Source: Ptychodera flava (Eukaryota; Hemichordata; Enteropneusta; Ptychoderidae). From it: a stretch of DNA of 64,000 bases. Location of the stretch: positions 31,089,041 to 31,153,040 of the forward strand of contig NC_091931.1 in the NCBI RefSeq assembly GCF_041260155.1. Direction: 5' to 3'. The notes beneath the pieces are model-generated. The model searched no databases and was not told the DNA's origin. It saw only the letters and a list, made by a program, of their open reading frames with translations. Numbering within the stretch: position 1 is the first letter of the stretch; each line of letters opens with the position of its first letter. Positions 1 through 25,100 of this stretch are shown piece after piece. Both the position numbers and the translations under genes were made by a program.

Positions 1-1275
1 CTTTTTGCTTTTAAAAGTTTTAACTTATCTATACAGAAAGAAAAAATCTGTAGCTATAAAGGAATGTTTTGAAGCTTCTGAAAAATAATGTACTTCTTTG
101 TCATGTTTTTACTGCGCTTATATCAACACCAGCCCTATAAAGTTTGGATTGCCATTGTACTATACCAGTATCCTATGTTTTTCTAATAACCTAGGTGGTC
201 TTATTATTGCTCATGCGCAGACTAAATAGAATTAAAACCAACAACCTAAGGCGTCGGTGTTTTTCAATGTGTGTAAAAGCTGAATTTCTCGATGTCAAAC
301 TCGCTCCAATTGCTTCTTGACAGTCATTTTAGAATGGGAAAATTCACAAACAGAGAGGTTGGTCGCCACGGACAAGTAACTTTTGGCTTATTGACCTGAA
401 AATTAAGTCAGTGTTTGTTGAAAATTCAAAGACTTGACCCGTTGACACCAAACATGCTTATGACTTCATTGCATGCGGTCTTGCCACTCACTGTCCCTCA
501 ACAAGTTAACATTGAAGAGTACGTTTAGTAAAAGTCCAATTTTATGTGGTGATTTTAACCACTGGACTTTATTTTTACATTATTATAAAAGTTCAAACAA
601 AGCACAAAAACCGCTGTGTTTCTTTTTTTACCGTATCGACATATTGTGAGACACCGTAACTTCACAGTCAATGCAATGAACTTTGGTGAACGTACGTCCC
701 ACCAGCTGAACAGCTTTTTCATATGCAAAATCAGCGTACGGTAATTTACGGGTACCGGTGTATTGTTTGAACTGGATTTTATTGACAGCGATTATTATAT
801 ATATGATTCTTTTCGTCAACTCTTCATGCAATTTTATGAAAAATCTTATGGAAATGTTCACAATGACATAATATGATTATTTTTGTTGTTTAAGTCCGTG
901 TTCCCTCACCAGAAAATCGCTCTCGTGAATTAGATTTCTAGGTAATTATTTTTTCACTTGTCCCGTCGGGCAAGTGGCATCGGAGGTTCACTTGCCCGAA
1001 CGCGACTTTCACTTGCCCCGGGCAATCGGACAAACCTTAGTGTCTTTCCCTGGTACATTTGGTACAAAATTCAGACACTGAAACCACCACATGCATATGT
1101 GTATGCAAGTCAATCTGTTTCTCTTGAATACCTGAAGGATGCACTTAAACTGGTTTGCCTGAATCAACCTCTTGCTAAAAAGGACAAACAGTACGTTCCT
1201 ACATAGACACTTTCCATATTATCACACCCTGAACAGTTCTGAAAACTAACAGTAACTACTCTTTGAATAAAGCAG
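1..1275. other. Presumed intron of the MAO-like gene, no exon recognised
   Basis: No MAO-family exon can be found here; the expected upstream protein segment (the part just before the conserved D-D/E-A-P-V strand) is absent, so the next upstream exon should lie to the left of the window. The stretch near 955-1030 has three close copies of a CACTTGCCC-like motif in both orientations, followed by an open frame to about 1203 with no recognisable domain. This is probably repeat-derived. The rest is AT-rich with nothing I can name. Confidence 0.5.
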
Positions 1276-4200
1276 GGCTCACTGGTAGCTGTGTCGTACT
1301 CGATGATGATGCCCCAGTTAACTTCATCATAGATGACACCCAACCTGATGGCGTATGTCCAGCACTTCTCAGGTAAGAATAAGTGATAGCTGGTATTTCC
1401 TCATTTGACTCATACATTTGACTATATTCCAATCAGTCGACAAACATGTTCCTTATATTTCTCAGCATATACCTTCAGTTAGTTTGTTGGTTATCGTTTG
1501 TTTATTTTTCTCTTACATGAGCCATCATCATATGTTCTTATAGTGTCCAGATATTGCTTAAACGGGAAGTTACAGGACCATGGGCGCGGCGTACAATAGG
1601 GGGATTACTGATGACGCAGCCATTTACATACACTGGGCGGGAGTTTTTTAATTCCCGTGGCATCGCTTTGACCGTATGATAAATTTGAATAATCATGATC
1701 AGCTCTCACTTGACATATGCAAAGAGGGGTCAAATGGTCATACAGGGAACACATTTCAAAACATATGCGTTCTTCGACAAAAAGCGGAACATTTTTTCAG
1801 TTTATTTTCAACTCAAGTTTAGTCACTATATATTCACAGATATCATATGCAAGACTCAATTACAATGAATGCCTGGAATATGTCAAAATTATGGGATTCT
1901 GGGACCAAACACGGCATGTCTGATCAGTAGCGTGGCTTTTTTACATTGAAATAGATTTACGATAATCCAGCTTTATAGGAGAAGTTCCTGTTTAAATGAG
2001 AATACCTTACATGTATACATATAAATGTATATAGGGAAGGATGTGTACAAGGTTTTAAAAAGTTATTGTTGTACGCTTAGTAGTTGGTGTAGCCATGATG
2101 TATGTCTATGAATATCTTTTTACATGAAGTGTGTGTGTGTATGTGTCGGTGTGGGTGTGTGTGTGGGGGGGGGGGCCTATAGTTCAAATTCTCCATTCAT
2201 TCACATGTATTAGTTTTCAAATGGTATAAGCACGGCACTTGTTTCTCACTTGGTTGAGATAGAGTATTCTGGTCCCCAAGAGAGATTTTTCAGGATGTTA
2301 CATTTTGTGTGACCTCATTTTCAGGCATGTGAAGTAAAAGTTTTCACCAGTTTTGTGAACCTCTGAAATTTTATTTCCCCTAAAGTTAACACAGGGTACA
2401 GCTGGTATTTTAAATTTCAAGTATCAGTAAATTTTAGGCAATTTGTTTCTCGAATCCAAAACTTCAGTTGAGCCTCATGATTTTTGAATCTTGATCATGG
2501 AAGAAAATGGTCAAAGTTTCTTGGGGAAAGTTTGAGCAGAACATTTGAGTAAGGCTTTCTGTGTTCAGTTGCATATTACCTTATGTTCAAAGGGTTTAAA
2601 TGAAATTTGACTTTCTTTCAGTTTCATCACAGCTGCAAAAGCAAGAACTCTGATGTCGTATACCGTAAAAGAAAGGTAATAGCCATAAGATACTTCTGTG
2701 CTATTGTACCAGATTTTCTTGGCTATATCACAAATCTTGTCCATTTAAAAACATTCATCATTACGAAAGTGCATCTTCTCACTGGTCAAACAAATACCAT
2801 GATCAGACATAGATACTCATCTGTTCAGAAGCTGAGTTTGCCTGAGAACAAATTCAGCACCTCCTGCAAGTTCTTATTCCATTCCCAAAGCATGTTGAAA
2901 TACTATTTAGCTTGTCAACACAGCTTCCATACGTGTGAAATGCAGTGTTATTGTTTACATTTGAATTGTAGTCCACACCAGAATTAACTTGTCAACAATA
3001 ATGATACAATTTATGTATGTACAGACCTAGAGGAGTAGAAAATGAAACAATTGTTGACATTAAAAACAAAAATAAGGGAAAAAAAATCAAAAGTTGCAAA
3101 TTCTTGTACTTTAATCTCTACCTTCCAAATAGAGGAATCAATATTCTCCAGACAGCTTAATCCTAGTCAGTGAGGCATTTGTTGATGTTGTCTTCAACTC
3201 TCATAGTTTCTTTTCAAATGATTTCCTACACAGGAAGCAGACGCTTCACGAGTTGTATTCTAGAGTGTTTGGATCTGAAGAAGCAAAACAGGTGAGGCCG
3301 ATATTGTTTTCACTTCTGTAAGCCTTGCAATATTTTGTAATTGCACATAGAGGCATCATGGCCCGGTGGTTAGGGTACCAGACTCATGATCAAAGGACTT
3401 TGAGTTTGAGATCAGGGTCAGAGGTCAGAGACTAGCAAACTCACTACAAGAGAATGCATGGAGGGTTCAAGACTAGCATATTTTTTAATATTTGAACAAT
3501 GCACTTTACTCCTCATCGCTCAATTTAGTTGCAGATAATGGATGACCTTTCCTGTAAATGGACGTCTCACCCAGTGAATGATAGAGTAAAATATAAATCA
3601 TAAAAAACAAATTTACTCCTCAAAAGAAAGGATATTCCTGAATAACTATCACTTATGATAGTTACATCATGATGTACAGACAATAAGTATACGCAGGGGA
3701 ATGTACACACCAGTGTATATGATAAGACTTCATCACCATGGGGTCTTCTGCATCACACTTGAGTCCATAACTGCCCAGTGGCAGGTTGAGCGAAAGAAGA
3801 GAATGCTTAGACTGACAGCACTGTGAAGAGATACTTTAGTGGATTAAAAAGATACTTGTAGGCCACAGCTAATGTGTATAGGCAATTGTGTTATATGAGA
3901 GTTCTTTTGTTTCAGGATGGCATGTTCTAATTGGAATGTAGCAATGTAAGATTTATTGATGCTTCTACAGCAACCACATTAGTTTTCCCTTTTTGTCAGC
4001 ACTTTCTTGTAACAATGAGATGTTTTTAGTTTACTCAAAATGATCTCTGATATATCGGAATGTCGTTTTTCCCTTCTCTGTCAACAGCCTATAGATTACA
4101 TAGAATGTGATTGGTCCTCAGAGCAATACATTGAGGGTGGCTTTGCGTCCTTTTATCCCCCTGGAGTCATCACAAACTACGCAAGGTAACAATTCTTTGT

Positions 4201-5631
4201 TTTTGTTTTGTGTTGTTTTGTTTTGTACAAAGTTGAAACCTAGGAGGCACCATGGGGTTAGGGTTGCGGTCTCACCATTAGAGGATGGCGAGTTAGAGAA
4301 CTGGTAAATATGTGACAATATGGTTATGTACACCAGCACATCGTGGCTATGTCATGGTATACATAAAAGACATTGCTACAGATAGAAATGAAAGCAAAAA
4401 GCCCATATGGAACAAACCATTATTGCTATTTGTACAGTCGCCTTAAAAAATTCAACCATCATTAAAACACACAATTTGAGGAAAATACACATATTGGCAG
4501 TGTAAGGCTCAAACTTACTGGATTCAATCCTATGCAACAATTATCATTTCTATAACAATACGATAGAAACAGTCAAATAATTTATTCACTTTGAGAAGGA
4601 AACATCCACAATACCTGGCACTTTGATGTTGAGAAGTGTCCAGAATTATAGGGCCTGGAAGTGAATGCTGCATTTTAAATTAATTTGTACAGTTCTCTAA
4701 ATAATCTTAGATTTACACTGAACGTTTACCTTTTCTTAATGCCTATCTCTAACATGATGAAGTATTCCATTTTACACTGACTCTCCTGTCAGGTATTTTT
4801 TCACTCTTAATATTCCATTGTGCGTTCCAGGAGCGTTAAGTCATCATATGGGAGGATTCATTTTTCGTCAGGTGACAATATACGGCTGCTCACATGTTAC
4901 TGCATGAATGGCGCCATCGCAGCCGGATCCCAAGCAGCGAGACAGGTACATATAGAACATTGATATCCTTATGCGCCATGCCTTGCTGAAAGGAATGGAT
5001 GACATGAATCTCAACATTATTGGAACAAAATTGGCCGCCTGCCAACTATTCCTATCCAACTTTTGTTCATTATAATAGTGTGGACCAAGATGTCGCCTGT
5101 GCTAGTTGTCTAACTTAGGCTACCCAACTGTGTAACAAAGCTGTCCTTCCAATGGATTTTAATGAATTGCAAAACAATATGTGTGTGTGTATTCTTACAG
5201 ATATTATTTCTTCCTTTTTCCCGGTCCAAAAGGTGAAAGGAAAGCAGGGCTGTGTCTCAACAGACATCTTAACATATTTCTCAAAGCAGAACAACATGAA
5301 TAATATTTTTCAATATCGTTGTAGATGTGATTGAGTATATGACCTGCATCTCCTTGGAAAGTTTGACCTGATATATCAGCTTTTTTAAAGCTAGTAAAAG
5401 TAAAATTTTCGAAAAATGTTTTCTCAGGTTTTGTACAGGAGTGGCAGGATTACCGGAGAAGATGCCAGCCAGGAAGGGGAAGAAGTAAACATGTTCCCAG
5501 AAGCAGTGTTGACTTGGAAAGAAAGAGCTATCCCGTCCGTGCAAAGTTTTCTGCAAATGATCAATTTTCTGATTCTGCTTTGCACTCTTGGAGGTCTCTA
5601 TATCAGTTGCAGGAAAACACAGATTGATTGA
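1276..5631 (+). CDS. Monoamine-oxidase-like flavin amine oxidase, 3' part (six exons)
   Basis: Exons 1276-1372, 2622-2675, 3234-3291, 4088-4185, 4831-4945 and 5428-5631 join in frame (about 207 residues) with GT-AG introns. In order they match the C-terminal third of MAO-A/B: DDDAPVNFIIDDTQPDG, then FITAAKARTL, then LHELYSRVFGSEEAK, then the flavin-site block ending FYPPGVITNYAR, then the last FAD-binding block ending NGAIAAGSQAAR, then a hydrophobic tail (FLQMINFLILLCTLGGLYI) followed by basic residues, as in the tail anchor that puts MAO in the outer mitochondrial membrane. Known MAOs oxidise amines with FAD bound covalently to a cysteine in SGGCY. Here the aligned block reads IEGGF, so the cysteine is Gly and the following cage Tyr is Phe. 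The FAGTETA block reads FSSGDNI. This is a clear family member but perhaps with altered or lost amine oxidation. The 5' exons are outside the window. Confidence 0.85.
2886..3092 (+). repeat. Foldback repeat family D, copy 1
   Basis: The copy starts AAAGCATGTTGAAATACT and is self-complementary around its centre near 2960. It continues into an A-rich tail that is also shared with copies at about 36370 and 60548. It sits in an intron of the MAO-like gene just after the 54-nt exon. Non-autonomous DNA element (MITE-like) is the likely class; no coding capacity. Confidence 0.6.
3349..3610 (+). mobile_element. tRNA-derived SINE-like element
   Basis: GGCCCGGTGGTTAGGG resembles a tRNA A-box region, and about 45 bases later GAGTTTGAGATCAGGG resembles a degenerate B box, the usual spacing of a tRNA-derived SINE head. 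The following body has no gene. Shorter look-alikes occur near 4240-4300 and 46995-47050. It lies in an intron of the MAO-like gene. The tail boundary is a guess. Confidence 0.45.
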
Positions 5632-5672
5632 AGAAGGGACGCTGCACTTCAATGATGAACTGTCGTGCTTTC

Positions 5673-5769
5673 CTTTAACCTGCTCACCCCCGATTCCCTG
5701 TAAACAGGTCCACAGCTACCATTGATAACAATGGGTTTAGGCCAAACCATGGTGGTGAAAGGGTTAAAG
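5673..5769 (+). repeat. Short palindromic repeat family C, copy 1
   Basis: About 95 bp beginning CACCCCCGATTCCCTGTAAA and ending ACCATGGTGGTGAAAGGGTT. The ends are roughly inverted (CCCTTTCACC against GGTGAAAGGG). It is shared with 28835-28928 (same orientation) and 62821-62914 (opposite orientation). It begins about 40 bases after the stop of the MAO-like gene, so it is probably transcribed in its 3' UTR. Confidence 0.65.
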
Positions 5770-7424
5770 ATTTTTAAAAACCAGAAATACTTTACCACAG
5801 TCCGGGTGGTGGGACTGTGACTTTTACCATATAATGACAATTTATTTCTTTGCTCTCTCGCTTTCGATGTTCATCTGTACTGCTGAGCATCAGCAAATCA
5901 TCAATGTATTGATCTTAAGCTTACATTCAATTGTGTTCACTGTATAACAGTGTTAGACTCAAAAAGTTTTGCCATGGTAGACTTTGAAAGAGCAAACTGT
6001 GACAAGTTAATGAGAATAATGAGCACGTCAAATTCCAGAAAACCTTTTAAACTTTGTAAATTTGTTTGCAAAGCCACGGTATTTAAAAACACCTGCATCA
6101 TCACATTCAAACATAAATTTGCTACTTTTTCAGCACTCATCCTCTGTACTGCAATTTTCTATCATTGTACGCCTGAATTTTGTTGACCTAATATTATATC
6201 TATCAAGTCAGTATTTCATATATTTTCATCGTGCACATGGGGCCGGAGGCTGTCATTACCCTACTGCATGTACATGATAAGCTGAAACTGCCACTGATGA
6301 TCAGCATATAGCATCAGTAACACTACTAATACAGTGGATTTTCAGTTCTTTCAAAGAATTAAGGCAATTTTTCACAAATATGTCAGGCAAGGCTCTCTAA
6401 AATGAAATATAGTATTTTTACCTGTATAGTTTTCCCTCAAAGGTGACCTCAGACTGCAAAACTTCAGTCTGTAATTTTAATTTATGGTACACTGACAACA
6501 AACCCAAAGTTATGAGACTACATTTTATGAAGAAACATTTCTCTGTTCTTTTATCTGCTGTCATATGTACAATTGAATATTTTGAATATTCAAAGTTCCA
6601 AGTCAATGTATTTTGAATCTAGAATAAAACATGAAAACACATCAGTATTGAAGAGTTGATTGTTTCTTTATCAGAGTTTTGCTTCTTATGAGCATTTAAT
6701 TTCTGTATTGATCATTGAGAATGGGAATGTCATGACAGTTTATGTTCAAAGTTCCCAGGTTTGCCTGTCAATGACTTTATGTGTAACATCTTTTCCTTTG
6801 ATGAAAAGGCAGCCAATAATACTATTTGTGCAACAAAATGCCATTCATAGACTATTTCTCGGTTGGGGAGAGAACAGTTTTGTTTCTGTTGTGGGAGATA
6901 CGTGGGTGGACATGACAGGTTGAAGAACTTGTCATCGTCTTGGCAAGTGAGTTGGCAGTGAAATAGAATTGGTTCTCATGGGCATCTTCAAAACTTCGGC
7001 AAGCGGAGAAATGAAGGGTGTGACATTTGTGATGGTTACAGACGATTGTGAATAGGGAGAGGGGAAGTGGGAAGATTTGGGGATTGGACTTTGGAAAAAC
7101 TAATTGGTGGAATGGAAAATTTGTCAAATAGTAGCAGGAGAGTAGTTATAAACAGGCGTTGATTCATCCAAATTTTAATTTTGTTCAAAATAAAGGTTGG
7201 GTTAGAATAGCATATTTACGGGTAAAATCACTCCTGATTCCCTTTGATAGATTTGCTGTTGATGAACAGTAAAAGTTTATGGCATCACCTGTTTTGCAAT
7301 CTGAATCTGCCTGGCTGATTCCTGTTCAGATCTTTTTACCAACAATGTTTTTATCGAGCAAAATGTTTGGTAAAAATCCCACATGCCAAAACGCATTCAC
7401 ATAAAGAATAAGCTGGTTGTCACT

Positions 7425-7430
7425 TTTATT
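7425..7430 (-). terminator. Candidate poly(A) signal for ALG8
   Basis: AATAAA on the minus strand, 236 bases past the ALG8 stop. Chosen only by motif and distance. Confidence 0.35.
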
Positions 7431-7665
7431 TTTGATAAAAAAACGAAAAATTACAGTGATTAGCCATGTAGAATCCTTATTGCACAAATGTGACATTTAT
7501 AACGTTTTGCTCACATGGTCATTTCTAGCTTGCTATCAACCAGATCTCTCTATGTAACAGACTGAAGTTTTACTTTGATCTGCCCTGTCACATTTCAAGA
7601 AATAATTCAAACTTAAAAAGCTTTCTTCTTCCTGTCCACACTGAAAAGTAATAATCTTGATGTCT

Positions 7666-20338
<12,673 letters not shown>

Positions 20339-22182
20339 CTTGAAAAGAAATGACCTGAATTGACCCCTGGGAATTGCATTTCGGCTAGCGCCCTCAACGT
20401 ATACGCCATTTAAGTAGCTAGAACTGTTGCTCAAAGTCTGTAGGCATATAAAAACAGATTAAATTGAAGGAATAAACTTCAGTCTGCTGTCGTATTAGTT
20501 GTAGGCTGTTGCATAGATCATGAGGTAAACACGATGGCCCAGAGGCCAGCAACTATATAATACTTCTGCAGAGAAAAGCCAAGCGACTGGGACGAGTCCA
20601 TTGTATCACCATCTCTGCGTTTATACATTTTTGTAGCCAACATTCTGGTCTTATTTGCTAAGAATCCTGTTCGTACAATTGTTATATATAAATTATTACA
20701 TGACATAATTTTTTTATGTGAAGTAGAAGCAGGAAACTTTATTTGACATTAACAATAAAAGTAATTAATAGGTGTTTACTTTGTGAATTTCTTTCATTGA
20801 ACAACAATTGTAATTTTTTATGGTGATTTGATTTCTATAAAACAAAAGTAATCAAAAAGCTGAGGCTTCAAATTTAATTCTGTCATTTATTTCAACAAGT
20901 AACAATATATACAGTGTAAATAGAAATCATGAAATAAAATATGATATTTACAATTGCTGGAAGAAAATATATGCCGTCGGCATGTACATGAAACTAAATG
21001 GTATCTAGTTTTGTAACCACATCTTGTGAGATTGGCTTCAACTGTCACAGACTTATTTTTTCACCAATGACTATAAATAAATACAATTTACATAATATTT
21101 TGATCACTTAAGAATTACATTGTAAATTCACATGACGTTCTCAAGTTTGGAGTTGAAAATTACAGTGGAAATGCAATTCTGAAAGAGCTGCGATAGAGAT
21201 AAACAACATAAACAAAATGGCAACAGACAGAGTTTGTGATAAACTAACATACAGCAAGTGGACAGCTATTCAAATAACAGTTAGTTCTTTACTTTAAAAA
21301 AAAGTTCCTGTAGACAAATTTTCCAGACAAAAATCTCTACTCTTCTGAAATGTGTGAAAAAATATATATTCTCAGGCTAAGGTAGGGCTAAAATAACTTA
21401 CTCATTAGGAGACAGAGGCTGTAGTATAAAAACTTAAATAAAAAAATGTGAAATTAAACTTTGCATGTTCATCTTTTGACCAGAGAAAAGAATTCATAAC
21501 TTACAAGCTGAATCAAAGATGATACTGAGACTGAAAACATGCAACATAAGTCATTCTTTTATACAATGTAGTTCTACATATAATTATGAAAGAGTCATAC
21601 AGAAAATAATACAGTTAACTTATATCATAGTACGTGCTGCCTTGCTTGAGAGGTCAAGAGGTCATTGACTGAAGTACTTTTGCTAGATAGAGTGTGGTAT
21701 CCAACAATGACATGATGGATGCATATTTTCAAATTCTGAGAGATTGCTTGAAGGGTGTAAACATCAATCAAAGATAATAATCCAATAAGTGAAAGGACCA
21801 AAAATTCTCACAATATAAATATTACGTTTCTTTTTCCACAAACAAATATTACCTCGACCACAGTATTTTTGTCTAAGCACAGCTTTTAATTCAAAATTAG
21901 TATAGATGAGATATCTAAAAGCAAACAATGCAGGTTAGAGATAAATACAATAGATATCTTTTCGATGATATAAATTACCATCTTCTTTGACAATCACATT
22001 TTTTTTGTGTGACTAAACTTTCCACTGCTAAACTCAGGTATGGAGAGATATTCACAGTGAAACAAACAGGGTAAAGACTGAAAGTGACAACAAGTGGATA
22101 GATAATGAATTGTAGAAATCACAGTTATTCAGCTCAGAACTCCACTACATGTGGTAGACATGTTCTCCTTAAACTGATGCTG
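20339..22182. other. ALG8 5' flank and 3' UTR of the CCDC158-like gene
   Basis: No gene is seen here. The CCDC158-like transcript ends into this region on the minus strand (candidate AATAAA at 20886-20891, another at 20738-20743). The ALG8 start codon is at 20338, so its promoter must lie within roughly 400-550 bases. The sequence is AT-rich without a clear TATA box. Confidence 0.5.
20886..20891 (-). terminator. Candidate poly(A) signal, CCDC158-like gene
   Basis: AATAAA on the minus strand about 1.3 kb after the stop codon. A second AATAAA at 20738-20743 is an alternative. Confidence 0.3.
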
Positions 22183-25100
22183 CTATCTCTTCTTGTGAAG
22201 TATTTGCTGCTGTACACTGAGTTCCTTCTGCCGGCATTTCTTGAGTTTACTGTCATGTGATCTGATCATGGCTTCCATTGCTGTAAACAATGAAATAATT
22301 AACTTGACTTTGGCTAAATTACATTTTTACATTTGTAGTTATATCTTTCTAAAAATCATAACTTTTTCATTAACTGCTCTTTAGTTGTAGTCAAGTCTAA
22401 TTTGGTTAACCCTTTGAGCGCAAAAGTCAACTTTTGTCGCCTTCATAAAATATACTTTGGTCAATTTTTTTTTCAGATTTTTGCCAAAATTTTGTTAAAA
22501 AACTGTAGCCAATGAAATCTGATGTCCATTTAGTCCAAAATTATCAAAAAGAAATCAGAAAAATTCATAAAAATTGGTAAAATGTTGCAGTAACGTTTTG
22601 AAAGGAAAAATTACAACACTCAAAGGGTTAAATGCATCAGTCAGTGAGATTCAATATCAGTTGTAAAAGTGTTTCTGGCATTCTTCCAGAAAAGTCAAAT
22701 TCGAGCACATTATTTTTTTTAAAAACTTGTTTTTATCAAATTTATTAAATTCCCACCACCATACACAATTATCTGTAGAATGATAAACATCCTATAAAAA
22801 ACTTTTTGCTCAAGTTATAGAAGATTAGTAAATAAATGGTTCAGAGACCCTGGTATTAATTTTCGTCCCTTTGATATGATCAATATTTGATGATCATGAT
22901 TGACATATCAAGGGGAATGCCAGTAACATAAAAGGGGGAACCACAGTAAAATTTACATAGGTACAGGTATTCAGAAAAATACTGATATAGGAAGTTAGAA
23001 TCCTGAATTTTTGTTTTTTCTGAATCAGAGTAGTAGCATCTAAAAGGAGATCAAAATTTAGCAATTCAAAAACCAAAGCATTAGAAAGACAAGTCATCGT
23101 TGATGACACAGTCCCCACTTGTTAATAGGTATTTGATTACAGGTCCTCAGAGAGGATAGAGTCCTCTTCATTAGGTCTGTGATAAAAATACCTTTGAATG
23201 AATTTGTTTGATACATGTCTGAGTTATGGTTCAGGACATGAAAAAATCGTAACAAAATGGCCGCACAGTGGCCATATTGGATCGCATCACAAAACAAATT
23301 GATGTGCATAGCGATGACATTGGTCGATGTCCTTGTACCAACTTTGAATAAAATCGGTTGAAACATGCGGATATGCCTGAGAAATGGCTCTGTACATGAA
23401 AAAATCGTAATAAAATGGCCGCCTGGCGGCCATATTGGATTGTATCACAAAACAGATTGACGTGCATAATATGTATGACATAGGTCAATGTCCTGGTACC
23501 AACTTTGAATAAAATCGGTTGAGATATGCCTGAGTTATGGCTCTGTACATGAAAAAATCGTAATAAAATGGCTGCCTGGCAGCCATATTGGATCGTATCA
23601 CAAAACAAATCGACGTGCATCTGTATGACATATGAAGTAATCCTTGTACCAAGTTTGAATGAAATCGCTCCAGGATCTCTGAGGTATCTGCGTGAACGGA
23701 CGGACGCACGCACGCATGCACGCACGCACGGACACACGCACGGACATGACCAAACCTATAAGTCCGCCCGGACGGTGTCCGTGGGGACTAATCACCCTAT
23801 ACCTTTATTTTCTCTCTGTAGCTGTCACCCATCTTGCTCAAGTTCTTCATCTTCTGTTCCAATCTCTTGATGCATTCATCGGCCACGTCTTTGCTGGCTC
23901 TGGTTTTATCTGCAAATGGAAACTGCTGGTCATGGACAGTGTACAGATCTGTGCTGAAGACAATCTTTTCACAATGAATTACCCTAGACTCAAAACATTG
24001 CCTTTCCTTATAACTGTCTAGCTTTGCACAGGGCAGGAAAGGTCTGTTCAGCTTCATTTGACAGGCAATACAGTCTCACAAATCATGGCAATCCAATCAT
24101 TGGAATACAGCTTACTCTAATAACATCATAGCTCTATCATTAATACATCACGCCAGTGTTGACACTTTATTTTTGTAGGAAACCCAGAGTTGTGTAACTG
24201 TACCTTTAGCTTTCTTGTTCGTATATTTATTTGCAGTTTCTTTTTTCACTGCTGCAGTCCTTGACTTCTTTTTCACCGTATCTCTGGATGACAAGGAGCT
24301 GGCTTCACTGACCAAGCTCTCCATTTCAGAGCCAGAGCTGTCAATCACTGGGTCCCTTCTTGTTACCCTCCTTCCCATTGGCTCAGCATGGCTTCTCGGA
24401 GAGGTCAGGAGGTCACTGACCGGTGAGGAAGCTCTGGTTGATGTGTCGACAGAATTGAAAGACATCGAAGAGGGCTGTCTGTAGTAGCTTGTTGTGATTG
24501 GTCGTTTGAATGGAGGGGAGTAGTTGTACGCATCATAACCTTGAGATTAAAAAAATGTAAAATAGTTATCGATTCATGAACGTAATATAACATTATAGTG
24601 TGATTCTATTGAAGAAAGTAATGACTATGCCAGCGACTCTTTGTAAAAAAGTTATCAACAATTTTATGAATATCTGACTATGCTTAAATAGCAAATGTTA
24701 GAGATGACACATTTGGGTTTGGGTAAATGTGCAATTTCAATGTTGCATACTCCCTACCTAATTGCTGCTTGTGTTATTTTAAAACATAAAATATGAAAGG
24801 AAGACTGTGATGTATTTAAAGGAGCATACAACGTGGTAATATAGTATTTCACAAGCAGTAACCATGTCTCTGCTCAAAGGTACATCTGGTAACCTATTTC
24901 AAAGGCATCAAAACTCTCAACCTAAAAGTTGAAGGAAATATGGTATAGTCTGCATGCTGACTGGAAGAATTCAAAGTAACCTCAAGTACACCATTACACA
25001 GTCTGGTTAAAAATCAAACACAGAGATGGCATACAATGGCCTCAAATGGCAAAAAGCAAAGAACATACTGGGTCCATACACTCAAAGTCACTTAAACTTC

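Larger units (their letters stand above)
5632..7665. other. Convergent intergenic region and 3' UTRs
   Basis: This lies between the stop of the MAO-like gene (plus strand) and the stop of ALG8 (minus strand). It should hold both 3' UTRs. A family C palindromic repeat lies at 5673-5769, and a candidate ALG8 poly(A) signal at 7425-7430. The small open frames present show no domain or splice pattern that I can support. Confidence 0.5.

Noticed and set aside
3351-3425. Functional tRNA gene
   Set aside because: Only degenerate A and B boxes are present and a full cloverleaf does not form; more like a SINE head.
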